Source: Gammaproteobacteria bacterium
Lineage (GTDB): Bacteria > Pseudomonadota > Gammaproteobacteria > Eutrophobiales > Eutrophobiaceae
Length of the DNA: 10,786 nt
Direction of reading: 5' to 3'
Assembly: GCA_009843675.1 (NCBI GenBank)
Contig: VYCZ01000369.1
Coordinates: forward strand, 1 to 10,786
Of the stretch, positions 1 to 9,677 are shown piece by piece (the stretch's first letter is position 1; every line of letters starts with the position of its first letter). The notes below the pieces were generated by a model. The model worked only from the letters and a program-made list of their open reading frames with translations, searched no databases and was not told the DNA's origin. The translations under genes were made by a program, and so were the position numbers.

Positions 1-54
1 GAGCGCTAAGGTTCATTCTACATAAAGTAAGATGACAAATCAGGGAATCAACCC

Positions 55-570
55 GTGAATTGTCAGTTGTCAGATCCAAGGGATGCTGGTGTTGCCTACG
101 GGAAATCTCCCTCAGGAGAATCAGTAGCCAATAGCCTGACCAGTTCAGGAAGACATGCTCAGTTGATTTTCTCTGGCACTGTAACTGATATTACTCTTGA
201 TACTCAGGGACTTGATCTTGGCGTAGTAACGGTATCCGGGTCGGGAAATTACGATGGAGATACGTTTACAATTCAATACGAAAACGAAAATATTTGTGCA
301 CATAAGCAAAGTTATTCAACAACGACGCCGTTCGTTTTAGGCCCTGACTCCATAGGCTATGTACCGCTTGATGGCACTGTATTTGATAACTCCGACCTGT
401 ACCAACAATTCCAAAAAGGCACCAGGCCCAAAGTTGACGTTATCGCCGTTTTGGCATCAAATCAGATTACACAAATATCAAACATAATGGACGCATGGCA
501 GCAAGTACGGGCTGCAATACCAAACGGAAAGTGTAATTTTGAGTATAAAACGCCTTGGTTGAGTAAATAA
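55..570 (+). CDS. C-terminal DUF917-like fragment, probable gene remnant
   Basis: This 171-residue frame resembles the C-terminal part of DUF917 proteins (the hydantoinase/oxoprolinase-like family, usually about 350-400 aa). Visible family-like features are an FSGTVTDI strand near residue 39, a QYENENI segment near residue 75 and GPDSIGYVPLDG near residue 97, followed by the typical basic/hydrophobic strand and a terminal aromatic segment. The N-terminal half is missing. The only usable start is GTG at 55, with a weak AGGG about 9 nt upstream. Forward stops close every frame just before it (TAA 7-9 and 28-30, TAA 23-25, TGA 33-35), so this is either a truncated relic or a short stand-alone domain. 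By eye it is more A/T-rich than the atp genes. It converges on rraA. The family match is from memory of conserved motifs and is moderately certain; the substrate is unknown. Confidence 0.55.
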   Translation: MNCQLSDPRDAGVAYGKSPSGESVANSLTSSGRHAQLIFSGTVTDITLDTQGLDLGVVTVSGSGNYDGDTFTIQYENENICAHKQSYSTTTPFVLGPDSIGYVPLDGTVFDNSDLYQQFQKGTRPKVDVIAVLASNQITQISNIMDAWQQVRAAIPNGKCNFEYKTPWLSK

Positions 571-613
571 CTTGAGATCATGCCATCAGCTGGCGGTGGG
601 TTCCTCTGAAAAA

Positions 614-1093
614 CTAAAACAACTCCGCCGGACTGACCAGGATGCCGTCCTCATCGGAATAGAGATAATCTCCCGGTTTAATAGTTGCATCACCAAAAGC
701 CAAGGGGATGTCGCGTTCGCCCTCGCCTTTCTTGACGCTGCGCCTGGGGTTCGTGCCGAGGGCTTTTATGCCGATGTCCAGAGTTGAGACGACTGTGGAA
801 TCCCTTATACATCCATTGATTACCAGTCCTGCCCAACCATTCCTCATCCCCAGTTCCGCCAGTTTGTCGCCTACCAGGGCGCAACGGATTGAGGCGCCGC
901 CGTCCACCACCAGCACGCGGCCGTTGCCGGGTTCTTCCAGGGCTGCCCGGACCAGCGAGTTGTCCTCCAAACACTTTACCGTTGAGATGGGGCCGGAGAA
1001 CCGGCTCTTGCGCCCGAAAGACTGCATGAGGATATTGGCGACCTGCACCTTGCCTTCATGTTCATCATGAAGGTCTGCCGTTGAGAATGTCAT
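614..1093 (-). CDS. rraA: RraA-family protein / HMG-CHA aldolase-like (possible oxaloacetate decarboxylase)
   Basis: This 159-aa protein aligns end to end with E. coli RraA (161 aa): shared ITVKC/STVKC..EDN, GRVLVVDGG, GLVI.G..R and LDIGI.A segments. RraA binds RNase E and inhibits it; relatives are class II aldolases/decarboxylases acting on 4-hydroxy-4-methyl-2-oxoglutarate or oxaloacetate. Here the D-X20-R-D active-site motif is complete (Asp76, Arg97, Asp98, in GCIRD), whereas as I recall E. coli RraA has GAVRQ and lacks both acidic residues. Enzymatic activity is therefore plausible; an RNase E role is equally possible and cannot be decided here. The ATG at 1091-1093 starts the protein at the same point as E. 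coli. I see no Shine-Dalgarno sequence; a palindrome ends 12 nt upstream. The gene lies 41 nt downstream of glmU in the same direction and is probably the operon's last gene. Confidence 0.9.
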   Translation of the reverse strand: MTFSTADLHDEHEGKVQVANILMQSFGRKSRFSGPISTVKCLEDNSLVRAALEEPGNGRVLVVDGGASIRCALVGDKLAELGMRNGWAGLVINGCIRDSTVVSTLDIGIKALGTNPRRSVKKGEGERDIPLAFGDATIKPGDYLYSDEDGILVSPAELF

Positions 1094-1105
1094 ATCTGAA
1101 ATTCG

Positions 1106-1147
1106 GGGGTCAGAGTAAAAATTCTTCGAATTTCTTACTCTGACCCC
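1106..1147. repeat. Palindromic intergenic repeat (REP/RAYT-like), terminator-like on the plus strand
   Basis: The arms GGGGTCAGAGTAA (1106-1118) and TTACTCTGACCCC (1135-1147) are a perfect 13-bp inverted repeat. AAATTC (1119-1124) and GAATTT (1128-1133) extend the stem, with one unpaired C at 1134 and a 3-nt loop. On the plus strand the stem is followed directly by TTTTTCTTTC (1148-1157), the shape of a Rho-independent terminator for plus-strand (antisense to rraA) transcription. On the minus strand no U-tract follows, so it is a poor terminator for glmU-rraA. The right arm encodes the last three GlmU residues and its TAA stop. From memory, ends of this type occur as dispersed repeats, sometimes with REP-associated tyrosine transposases; this is not verified here. 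Confidence 0.75.
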
Positions 1148-2508
1148 TTTTTCTTTCTGCCACGCGGCCAGTCTTTCACGACTTTGGTTTCCCGTTTGCT
1201 CATGGACAGGGCGCCGGATTCCACGTCCCTGGAGATTGTGGCGCCCGCGGCGATAGTGGCGCCATCGTTTATTTTGAGAGGGGCGATGATCTCGGTATTG
1301 GAGCCGATAAACACGTCGTTGCCGATGATGGTTTTATGTTTCTCGACCCCGTCATAGTTGCAGGTGATCGTCCCGGCGCCGACGTTGACCCGTTCACCCA
1401 CCTCGCTGTCGCCGATATAGCTCAGGTGGTTGGCTTTCGAACTCTTGCCAATCTCCGATTGTTTTATCTCGACGAAATTGCCGATATGCACGTCTTCGTC
1501 AAGGCTGGAACCGGGGCGGATCCTGGCGAATGGCCCGATTCGGTTTCTAGCGCCGATGTCGGCATTGTCGATAACGCAATTGGCAAGGATGTTTGCCCCG
1601 TCCCCGATACGGGTATCCCGGATAACGCAGTTGGGACCGATTGAAACCTGGTTGCCGATACTGACCTCCCCTTCGATAACCACGTTTATATCGATGAAGA
1701 CGTCCTCGCCTGCTTCCAGGGCCCCGCGCAGGTCGAAGCGGGCCGGGTCAGCCAGCGTCACCCCCTGGCTCATCAGTTGCCTCGCCTGCACAAGCTGGTA
1801 GTGTCTTTCCAGTTCGGCCAGTTGGACGCGGTCATTCACCCCCTTTATCTCCATGACCGAAGCCGGCTGGACCGTATTAACGCCAACACCTTCACTGACG
1901 GCGTGCCCGACAATGTCCGTCAGCAGGTATTCCTGCTGCGCGTTATCGTCCGTCAACATGCCCAGCCATTTTTTCAGCATGCCGACGCGTACGACCATCA
2001 TCCCGGTATTGATCTCGCGCAACCGTTTTTCCGGTTCGTTTGCATCCCTCTCCTCAACGATTCTCAGAATATTGCCGGCATCGTCCCGCACTATCCGGCC
2101 GTAGCCCGCCGGGTCATCCAGATGGGCGGTAAGAAGGCTGAAGCCGGTATCAGCGGCCTGCTCCACAAGAGTTGTCAGGGTATGCACGGTGATCAGCGGG
2201 ACATCGCCATAGAGCACGATGACGTGATGGGAGGCAGTGATGGAATCGATGGCCTGTAACACAGCATGGCCCGTTCCCAGTTGCCGTTCCTGCCTGACCC
2301 AATGAGCGTTAAACGCGCCGTGGGCCGCGCGCAGTTGATCCCCCTCGTGCCCGTAAACGATATAAATATCATCACAGGACAGGAGGTTTGCGGTATCGTA
2401 CACATGCGCCAGCAGGGTTTTGCCCGCCAGGGTATGCATTACCTTGGGCAGCGAGGAGCGCATACGCTTGCCCTTTCCGGCGGCAAGGATGACAGCGCTC
2501 AGGGGCAT
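1135..2508 (-). CDS. glmU: Bifunctional UDP-GlcNAc pyrophosphorylase / glucosamine-1-phosphate acetyltransferase
   Basis: GlmU acetylates glucosamine-1-phosphate with acetyl-CoA and then couples the product to UTP, giving cytoplasmic UDP-GlcNAc for peptidoglycan and lipid A. The 457-aa length matches E. coli (456). Residues 1-228 form the uridyltransferase domain: LAAGKGKRM (8-16; the usual Thr of GKGTRM is Lys), LPK with Lys22, GTGHA (78-82), YGD with Asp101 and GVN with Asn225. Residues from about 250 are the left-handed beta-helix acetyltransferase with hexapeptide repeats, catalytic His361 in NHLSY, and GAGTITCNYDG (377-387). The ATG at 2506-2508 begins at the conserved N-terminus; the nearest SD-like GGAAG is too far upstream, so initiation may be coupled to atpC, which stops 20 nt upstream. 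The extreme C-terminus (GSE) and stop lie in a palindromic repeat and so probably differ from the ancestral end. Confidence 0.97.
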   Translation of the reverse strand: MPLSAVILAAGKGKRMRSSLPKVMHTLAGKTLLAHVYDTANLLSCDDIYIVYGHEGDQLRAAHGAFNAHWVRQERQLGTGHAVLQAIDSITASHHVIVLYGDVPLITVHTLTTLVEQAADTGFSLLTAHLDDPAGYGRIVRDDAGNILRIVEERDANEPEKRLREINTGMMVVRVGMLKKWLGMLTDDNAQQEYLLTDIVGHAVSEGVGVNTVQPASVMEIKGVNDRVQLAELERHYQLVQARQLMSQGVTLADPARFDLRGALEAGEDVFIDINVVIEGEVSIGNQVSIGPNCVIRDTRIGDGANILANCVIDNADIGARNRIGPFARIRPGSSLDEDVHIGNFVEIKQSEIGKSSKANHLSYIGDSEVGERVNVGAGTITCNYDGVEKHKTIIGNDVFIGSNTEIIAPLKINDGATIAAGATISRDVESGALSMSKRETKVVKDWPRGRKKKGSE

Positions 2509-2528
2509 GGCTGAGAAGGGGCTTCCGG

Positions 2529-2954
2529 TTAACTGCGTCCGGTCCGTTTGCGCATCCGGCGGATGGCCTGCAACTGCGCTACAGCCTCCGCATTCTTTGC
2601 CAGCGCTGTTGCATACTCTATATTCGCATCCCGGTCATGCAACTGGCGTTCCGCTTCTTCCCTGGCCTTGAGCACTGCCGCTTCGTCCAGGTCCTCGGCC
2701 CGCATGGCCGTGTCCGAGAGCACGGTCACCACCTTCGGCTGGACCTCCAGCATCCCGCCGGAGACATAGAATCCTTCCTCCTCGCCGTTCTCCTGCCGGA
2801 CGCGGACTTCTCCCGGGGCAAGCCGGGTAACCAGCGGCGTATGGCCCGGCGCGATACCTACCTCGCCCAGTATTGCCGGAGCATAGCCCCTCTCCGCCTC
2901 CCCGGAAAAGATCGCCCTTTCCGCACTGACGAGATCGACTGGAATGGTAGCCAT
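2529..2954 (-). CDS. atpC: F1 ATP synthase subunit epsilon
   Basis: Epsilon is the regulatory foot of the central stalk; its C-terminal helices can extend into the catalytic sector and inhibit ATP hydrolysis. The 141-aa length fits the family (E. coli 139). Residues 1-83 form the beta-sandwich domain, with the family signatures VDLVSAERAIFSGEAE near the start, GEVGIAPGHTPLVT (31-44) and YVSGGMLEVQP (63-73). Residues from about 85 form the charged helical hairpin (AEDLDEAAVLKAREEAER onward), so the inhibitory C-terminal domain is complete. The ATG at 2952-2954 is the conserved start. The region before it has only weak SD potential, which may help keep expression low for this single-copy subunit. 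It lies 31 nt after atpD and 20 nt before glmU. Confidence 0.98.
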   Translation of the reverse strand: MATIPVDLVSAERAIFSGEAERGYAPAILGEVGIAPGHTPLVTRLAPGEVRVRQENGEEEGFYVSGGMLEVQPKVVTVLSDTAMRAEDLDEAAVLKAREEAERQLHDRDANIEYATALAKNAEAVAQLQAIRRMRKRTGRS

Positions 2955-2985
2955 GTTGATGCCCGAATTGATTTATTCCTTAAGT

Positions 2986-4410
<1,425 letters not shown>

Positions 4411-4433
4411 CTATTTGATCTCTATGTGACAAT

Positions 4434-4545
4434 CGGCAGGTCGGGATAGCCTTTTCAAGACACACTGTGAATACGTCAATGTACGCTCCCTTCCAGCCAT
4501 CCATGGCTTCCAGTGGGTCTTGAAAAGGCTATCCCGACCTGCCAC
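4434..4545. repeat. Palindromic element with 27-bp perfect inverted repeats between atpG and atpD
   Basis: The arms at 4435-4461 (starting GGCAGGTCGGG) and 4517-4543 (ending CCCGACCTGCC) are exact reverse complements over 27 bp. After one mismatch (4462/4516) five more pairs form (CACTG/CAGTG). The 43-nt centre holds a second hairpin, AGCCAT-CC-ATGGCT (4495-4508). CAAT occurs just outside both ends (4430-4433 and 4546-4549), which could be a 4-bp target duplication but is short enough to be chance. No coding frame is visible inside. The layout fits a non-autonomous palindromic element or MITE in the intergenic gap of an expressed operon. In the mRNA it would form a very stable hairpin between the gamma and beta cistrons. 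The family is not identified. Confidence 0.8.
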
Positions 4546-4551
4546 CAATAC

Positions 4552-5415
4552 TTACACCGCGGCTGCCCCTCCTACGATCTCGGAGATTTCCTGTGTAATT
4601 GCGGCCTGGCGGGCCTTGTTGTATATCAATTGCAATTCGTCTATCAGGGTGCCGGCGTTATCGGAGGCGCTCTTCATGGCTACCATGCGGGCTGCCTGTT
4701 CGCAGGCGATATTTTCCACTACGGCCTGGTAAATCAGGGATTCCACGTAGCGTTGCAATAACTGGTCGAGCACTTCCCTGGCATCCGGTTCATAGATGTA
4801 ATCCCAGATATGCGTAAGGTCATCGTCTCCCAGGTGGCGTATCGGGATTAGCTGTTCCACTGTCGGTCTCTGTGTCATCGAATTGATGAATTGATTGGAC
4901 ACTATGTGGAGTTCGTCGATTTTCTCTTCCAGGTAGGCGTCCAGCATTACCTTGATGGCGCCGATAAGGGTATCCAGCCCGGGCGTGTCACCGATATGGG
5001 TCGTCTGGGCGATGATGTTCGCGCCCAGCCTCCTGAAGTAAGCGACTGCCTTGTTGCCGATGATGCTGAGGTCGATCTCTATGCCAGCATCATCCCATTC
5101 TTTCATTCCGGCAAGCACATCCCGATACAGGTTCGAGTTCAGGCCGCCGCACAGGCCGCGGTCCGTGGAGATGATTACCAGCCCCACGCGCCTGACTTCC
5201 TCGCGTTCAACCAGGTACGGGTGCTTGTATTCGGGGTTGGCCGCGCCCAGGTGCGCGATTACGTTGCGGATTTTATCGGCATAGGGCCGCGCCATGCGCA
5301 TCCGTTCCTGGGCCTTGCGCATCTTGCTGGCCGCCACCATCTCCATCGCCTTGGTGATCTTCTGGGTGTTCTTCACACTGGCGATCTTGGTGCGTATTTC
5401 TTTACCTACTGCCAT
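4552..5415 (-). CDS. atpG: F1 ATP synthase subunit gamma
   Basis: Gamma is the rotating central shaft linking the c-ring to the catalytic hexamer. At 287 aa it equals E. coli gamma in length. The N-terminal helix carries [27 protein letters not shown] (6-32), the region that turns inside alpha3-beta3. The middle has the Rossmann-like segment with [15 protein letters not shown] (83-97). The C-terminal helix carries the family signature around [13 protein letters not shown] (about 244-256) and ends in [13 protein letters not shown]. The ATG at 5413-5415 is the conserved start, with an AGGT about 7 nt upstream. It lies 27 nt after atpA. Downstream, the 162-nt gap to atpD carries the inverted-repeat element. 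Confidence 0.99.
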   Translation of the reverse strand: MAVGKEIRTKIASVKNTQKITKAMEMVAASKMRKAQERMRMARPYADKIRNVIAHLGAANPEYKHPYLVEREEVRRVGLVIISTDRGLCGGLNSNLYRDVLAGMKEWDDAGIEIDLSIIGNKAVAYFRRLGANIIAQTTHIGDTPGLDTLIGAIKVMLDAYLEEKIDELHIVSNQFINSMTQRPTVEQLIPIRHLGDDDLTHIWDYIYEPDAREVLDQLLQRYVESLIYQAVVENIACEQAARMVAMKSASDNAGTLIDELQLIYNKARQAAITQEISEIVGGAAAV

Positions 5416-5442
5416 CTGCGTAACCTGCGGATATTCTCGACC

Positions 5443-6984
5443 TTACCAGGTGTGGTTGTTTTTGAATTCTTCCAAGCTGTCCTTCAATGTGGCCGCCACC
5501 TCGTCGGTGTACTCCGCCTTTTCCTGGATTTCAGCCATGAGTTCCTTGCGTTCGCTGTGCATGAAGTTGTGCAGCGCCGCCTCGAAGTCGCCGACTTTTT
5601 CCAGTTCGACATCATCGAGATAACCGTTTTCCACCGCATACAGGCTGACGGCTATGCCGGCCACGCTCAGCGGGGAATACTGTTTCTGCTTCATCAGTTC
5701 CATTACCCGCTGGCCGCGCTCCAGTTGCTTGCGGGTCGCCTCGTCCAGGTCGGAGGCAAACTGGGCGAATGCCGCCAGTTCGCGATACTGGGCCAGCGCC
5801 AGGCGGATACCGCCGCCCAGCTTCTTGATGATCTTGGTCTGCGCCGCGCCGCCTACCCGTGAAACGGACAGGCCCGCGTTGATGGCGGGGCGGAAGCCGG
5901 AATTGAACAGGTCCGTCTCCAGGTAGATCTGGCCGTCGGTGATGGATATCACGTTGGTCGGCACGAACGCGGATACGTCACCCGCCTGGGTCTCGATGAT
6001 GGGCAGGGCGGTAAGGGAGCCGGTCTTCCCCTTGACTGCGCCGTTGGTCAGTTTCTCCACGGCATCCTCATTGAGGCGGGAAGCCCGCTCCAGCAGGCGC
6101 GAATGCAGGTAGAAAACGTCACCGGGATACGCTTCGCGGCCCGGCGGACGCCGCAACAGCAATGACACCTGGCGGTATGCCCAGGCCTGCTTGGTCAAAT
6201 CGTCATAGATGATCAGGGCGTCCTCGCCGCGATCGCGGAAATATTCGCCCATGGCACAGCCGGCGGAGGGCGCGATGTATTGCATGGCCGCCGAGTCCGA
6301 GGCCGTGGCCGCCACCACGATGGTGTGTTCCATGGCGCCGTGCTCTTCCAGTTTGCGAATCACCACGTTCACGGAGGACGCCTTCTGGCCGATGGCAACG
6401 TAGATGCATTTCACCCCGGTGCCTTTCTGGTTGATGATGGTATCAATCGCCACCGCAGTCTTGACGGTCTGCCGGTCGCCGATGATCAGTTCGCGCTGGC
6501 CGCGCCCGATGGGAACCATGGAGTCGATGGATTTCAGGCCGGTCTGTACCGGTTGCGCGACGGATACTCTCTGGATCACGCCGGGGGCGATCTTTTCGAT
6601 GGGCGAGGACTCACTGGTGTTTATCTCGCCCTTGCCGTCAATGGGGTTCCCCAGGGAATCGACCACGCGCCCCAGTAGGGCTTCCCCGACCGGCACCTCC
6701 AGGATGCGCTTGGTGCACTTGGCGGTATCGCCTTCGGAGATATGCTCGTAATTCCCCAGGACGACGGCACCCACCGAATCCCGCTCCAGGTTCAGGGCAA
6801 GGCCGTATGTGTTCCCGGGAAACTCGATCATCTCACCCTGCATGGCGTCGCTCAGACCGTGGATACGGGCAATCCCGTCGGACAGGCTGACAATCGTTCC
6901 CTCGGTACGGGCGTCGGTATCCAGGTCGAAGTCCTGTATCTTCTTTTTTATCAGTTCACTGATTTCTGTTGCACTGATTGACAT
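5443..6984 (-). CDS. atpA: F1 ATP synthase subunit alpha, with altered P-loop (Gly174 to Val)
   Basis: Alpha holds the non-catalytic nucleotide sites and donates the arginine finger to beta. From the ATG at 6982-6984 the protein is 513 aa, the same as E. coli, and begins [12 protein letters not shown]. The frame extends to a TTG at 7026, but that start would overlap atpH and lacks an RBS, whereas AGAGGA lies 6 nt before the ATG. Conserved blocks include [10 protein letters not shown] (49-58), [12 protein letters not shown] (66-77), [21 protein letters not shown] (153-173), [14 protein letters not shown] (250-263), the [22 protein letters not shown] block (280-301) and [11 protein letters not shown] with the arginine finger Arg376. 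The Walker A motif reads GDRQTVKT rather than GDRQTGKT; the codon at 6463-6465 is GTC (Val). Lys175 and Thr176 are retained. This may be a real variant or a single-base error. Confidence 0.98.
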   Translation of the reverse strand: MSISATEISELIKKKIQDFDLDTDARTEGTIVSLSDGIARIHGLSDAMQGEMIEFPGNTYGLALNLERDSVGAVVLGNYEHISEGDTAKCTKRILEVPVGEALLGRVVDSLGNPIDGKGEINTSESSPIEKIAPGVIQRVSVAQPVQTGLKSIDSMVPIGRGQRELIIGDRQTVKTAVAIDTIINQKGTGVKCIYVAIGQKASSVNVVIRKLEEHGAMEHTIVVAATASDSAAMQYIAPSAGCAMGEYFRDRGEDALIIYDDLTKQAWAYRQVSLLLRRPPGREAYPGDVFYLHSRLLERASRLNEDAVEKLTNGAVKGKTGSLTALPIIETQAGDVSAFVPTNVISITDGQIYLETDLFNSGFRPAINAGLSVSRVGGAAQTKIIKKLGGGIRLALAQYRELAAFAQFASDLDEATRKQLERGQRVMELMKQKQYSPLSVAGIAVSLYAVENGYLDDVELEKVGDFEAALHNFMHSERKELMAEIQEKAEYTDEVAATLKDSLEEFKNNHTW

Positions 6985-6990
6985 CGCTGT

Positions 6991-6996
6991 TCCTCT
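6991..6996 (-). promoter_or_regulatory. Shine-Dalgarno of atpA (decides the start)
   Basis: The minus strand reads AGAGGA, six nucleotides before the ATG at 6982-6984. This supports the 513-aa start over the upstream in-frame TTG at 7024-7026, which lies inside the 3' end of atpH. Confidence 0.8.
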
Positions 6997-7015
6997 TTTA
7001 GTTATATCCGCATCA

Positions 7016-7552
7016 TTAGCGGGCAAGTTCGTTGCGCAATTCGGTCAGCCGGCCGCGCAGGGACGCATCGATGATTGAATCCCCCGCCCGGATGCCGGCG
7101 CCGCCGATCAATGCTTCGTCAACCGAAGTCTTGATGTTCACCTGTTTGCCCAGCCGTTCCGATATCGATTCGGCTATGCCGGCCTGTTGTTGCTCGTCCA
7201 GCGAGTAAGGTGTCACGACCTCCACGTCCACCTTGCCTTCTGCCGCGGCCCGCATTTGTTCATATTGGGTCTTTATATTCTGTGCGTATTGCAGCCTGTC
7301 TCCCTGCACCAGCAATCTCGCAAGGTTGCGGCCGGGACCGTCCAGCCCGTCACCGCACACGTCGAATACCAGGTCCCGGAGCTGGTCGCGGCTGACCTTG
7401 GGATTGGTCATCAGTTGGCGCATGGCGCTGTCGGCTGCGAGCATGCCGAGCAACTCAAGCGTTGCCGACCATTCCTGTACCCGGCCGGTCTCCTGCGCGA
7501 GTTCAAAAACCGCAGTGGCATAAGGCCTGGCTATGGTTGAATTCTCAAGCAT
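7016..7552 (-). CDS. atpH: F1 ATP synthase subunit delta (peripheral stalk, OSCP-like)
   Basis: Delta sits on top of F1 and joins the alpha N-termini to the b-subunit dimer, acting as part of the stator. The 178-aa length matches E. coli (177). The N-terminal six-helix domain is recognisable from [14 protein letters not shown] (6-19), and the C-terminal region has the family patterns [20 protein letters not shown] (about 135-154) and [29 protein letters not shown] (143-171 approx.), ending LRNELAR. The ATG at 7550-7552 lies 10 nt after the atpF stop. I see no SD sequence in that gap, so initiation probably depends on ribosomes finishing atpF (translational coupling). atpA begins 31 nt downstream. 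Confidence 0.98.
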   Translation of the reverse strand: MLENSTIARPYATAVFELAQETGRVQEWSATLELLGMLAADSAMRQLMTNPKVSRDQLRDLVFDVCGDGLDGPGRNLARLLVQGDRLQYAQNIKTQYEQMRAAAEGKVDVEVVTPYSLDEQQQAGIAESISERLGKQVNIKTSVDEALIGGAGIRAGDSIIDASLRGRLTELRNELAR

Positions 7553-7562
7553 GTTGCGGGAC

Positions 7563-8033
7563 TTACAGCTCTGCGCTCAGCCTGGCCAGAATTTCGTCAT
7601 GCGCGTTCCTGTCGACTTCGCGCATGAGAATGCGTTCGGCGCCCGCCAGCGCCAATACGGCCACTTCCTGCCTCAGGTCGTCCCTGGCCTGGGTGCGTTC
7701 CCGTTCTATTTCGGCGTGTGCCGCTTCGATCAGGCGATCGCCCTCCACCCTGGCTGCGTTTTTGGCTTCTTCCAGGATCTCGTCCCCGCGTTTTTGCGCC
7801 TGGACAATGATCTCGTTGGCTTTCTGCTTGCCCTCGTCCACCAGTTCCACCAGGCGCCGGTCAGCTTCGACCAGCTTGTCCTGTCCCGCATCGGCGGCTG
7901 CAAGTCCGTCGGCAATGCGTTTCTCGCGCTCTTGCAGGGCATTGATGATCGGCGGCCAGATGTATTTCATACAGAACCAGACGAAGATGAATAATGAAAT
8001 CGCCTGGCCGATCAGTGTCAGGTTAATATTCAT
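7563..8033 (-). CDS. atpF: Fo ATP synthase subunit b (stator stalk)
   Basis: Subunit b is a membrane-anchored dimeric coiled coil that ties F1 (through delta) to subunit a. At 156 aa it equals E. coli b. It has one N-terminal transmembrane segment (about residues 5-26, LTLIGQAISLFIFVWFCMKY), the conserved WPP turn after it (residues 26-28), and then a long charged helix with a heptad-like pattern rich in Glu, Arg, Lys and Ala, ending EILARLSAEL. Only one b gene is present; there is no b' gene. The ATG at 8031-8033 follows the atpE stop by 5 nt and its SD-like GGGA lies within the end of atpE, so the two genes are probably translationally coupled. Confidence 0.98.
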   Translation of the reverse strand: MNINLTLIGQAISLFIFVWFCMKYIWPPIINALQEREKRIADGLAAADAGQDKLVEADRRLVELVDEGKQKANEIIVQAQKRGDEILEEAKNAARVEGDRLIEAAHAEIERERTQARDDLRQEVAVLALAGAERILMREVDRNAHDEILARLSAEL

Positions 8034-8038
8034 TCAGT

Positions 8039-9207
<1,169 letters not shown>

Positions 9208-9215
9208 CTACCGGT

Positions 9216-9608
9216 TTATCCCCGTCGGGTCCTCATCCCCACTACCAGCGCCCAGGCGTACACCGCCAGGGTTGCAGCATAGGTAGTTACGAACACCGGA
9301 AAATTGGTCGGCAAGGTGGCAAACACGATGCAGAACAGGGCAATCACCAGCAGTAATTTCATAAAATGCGCCAGGTACAGGTTCCTGACGAACTGCTGCG
9401 CGTTCCTTGCCCTGCTGCCGAATACCTTTCTACCCGTGTACCAGGTCGACAGCGCGCTGATGCCGCCTGCGAGGACTGCAGACAAGGCCGCGACGCGGCC
9501 CAGCGCCGGCAACAGCAGCACGCCGGCACAGAGCGCCAGGCCGATTTGTATCAATGCAATCCTGTCCGGAACGGCATTGATTCTCGGAGATTTCAAAAAT
9601 CTGTCCAC
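9216..9608 (-). CDS. atpI: ATP synthase assembly/ion-uptake protein I (AtpI)
   Basis: AtpI is a small membrane protein, usually first in atp operons and dispensable in E. coli; roles in c-ring assembly or Mg uptake have been proposed. With the GTG start at 9606-9608 it is 130 aa (E. coli 126). It has four hydrophobic segments (about 16-36, 39-57, 77-99, 104-124), a basic loop between the second and third (GRKVFGSRARNAQQFVRN), and a basic C-terminus MRTRRG. The reading frame continues upstream to a TTG at 9722, but that lies ahead of the predicted promoter and would add 38 residues not typical of the family. AGGAG 9 nt before the GTG supports the shorter form. Sequence conservation in this family is low; operon position makes the call firm. 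Confidence 0.9.
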   Translation of the reverse strand: MDRFLKSPRINAVPDRIALIQIGLALCAGVLLLPALGRVAALSAVLAGGISALSTWYTGRKVFGSRARNAQQFVRNLYLAHFMKLLLVIALFCIVFATLPTNFPVFVTTYAATLAVYAWALVVGMRTRRG

Positions 9609-9617
9609 CAGGTACGA

Positions 9618-9622
9618 CTCCT
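9618..9622 (-). promoter_or_regulatory. Shine-Dalgarno of atpI (decides the GTG start)
   Basis: The minus strand reads AGGAG, nine nucleotides before GTG 9606-9608. The preceding leader is C/A-rich and appears unstructured, giving open ribosome access. Confidence 0.65.
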
Positions 9623-9648
9623 GTGTGTGAGATGTGTTCAGTTGTGTT

Positions 9649-9669
9649 TCTGCCCTGGGAACGGGCAGA
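9649..9669 (-). promoter_or_regulatory. 5'-terminal stem-loop of the atp operon leader
   Basis: TCTGCCC (9663-9669 on the minus strand) and GGGCAGA (9649-9655) pair perfectly over 7 bp around a 7-nt loop. The predicted transcript start is at about 9671-9672, so the hairpin would lie 2-3 nt from the mRNA 5' end, where such structures are known to slow 5'-end-dependent RNase E attack. About 40 nt of A/C-rich, apparently single-stranded leader follow to the atpI start. The role is inferred. Confidence 0.5.
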
Positions 9670-9677
9670 GTTGCGGG

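Noticed and set aside
60..73. Tandem TTGTCAG repeat at the start of the DUF917-like fragment
   Set aside because: Only two 7-bp copies; likely chance and without further structure.
690..1070. Frames of about 90-120 codons overlapping rraA on both strands
   Set aside because: Their translations are low-complexity Arg/Pro/Ser-rich products of the rraA codon pattern; rraA itself is unmistakable.
4435..4543. Intrinsic terminator between atpG and atpD
   Set aside because: The stem is far longer than usual, has a 43-nt centre and is not followed by a T-run on the minus strand; ending transcription here would cut off atpD and atpC.
6985..7026. Longer AtpA with 14 extra N-terminal residues from TTG at 7026
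   Set aside because: It overlaps the end of atpH, has no ribosome site and is not seen in the family; the ATG at 6984 has AGAGGA at 6 nt and gives 513 aa.
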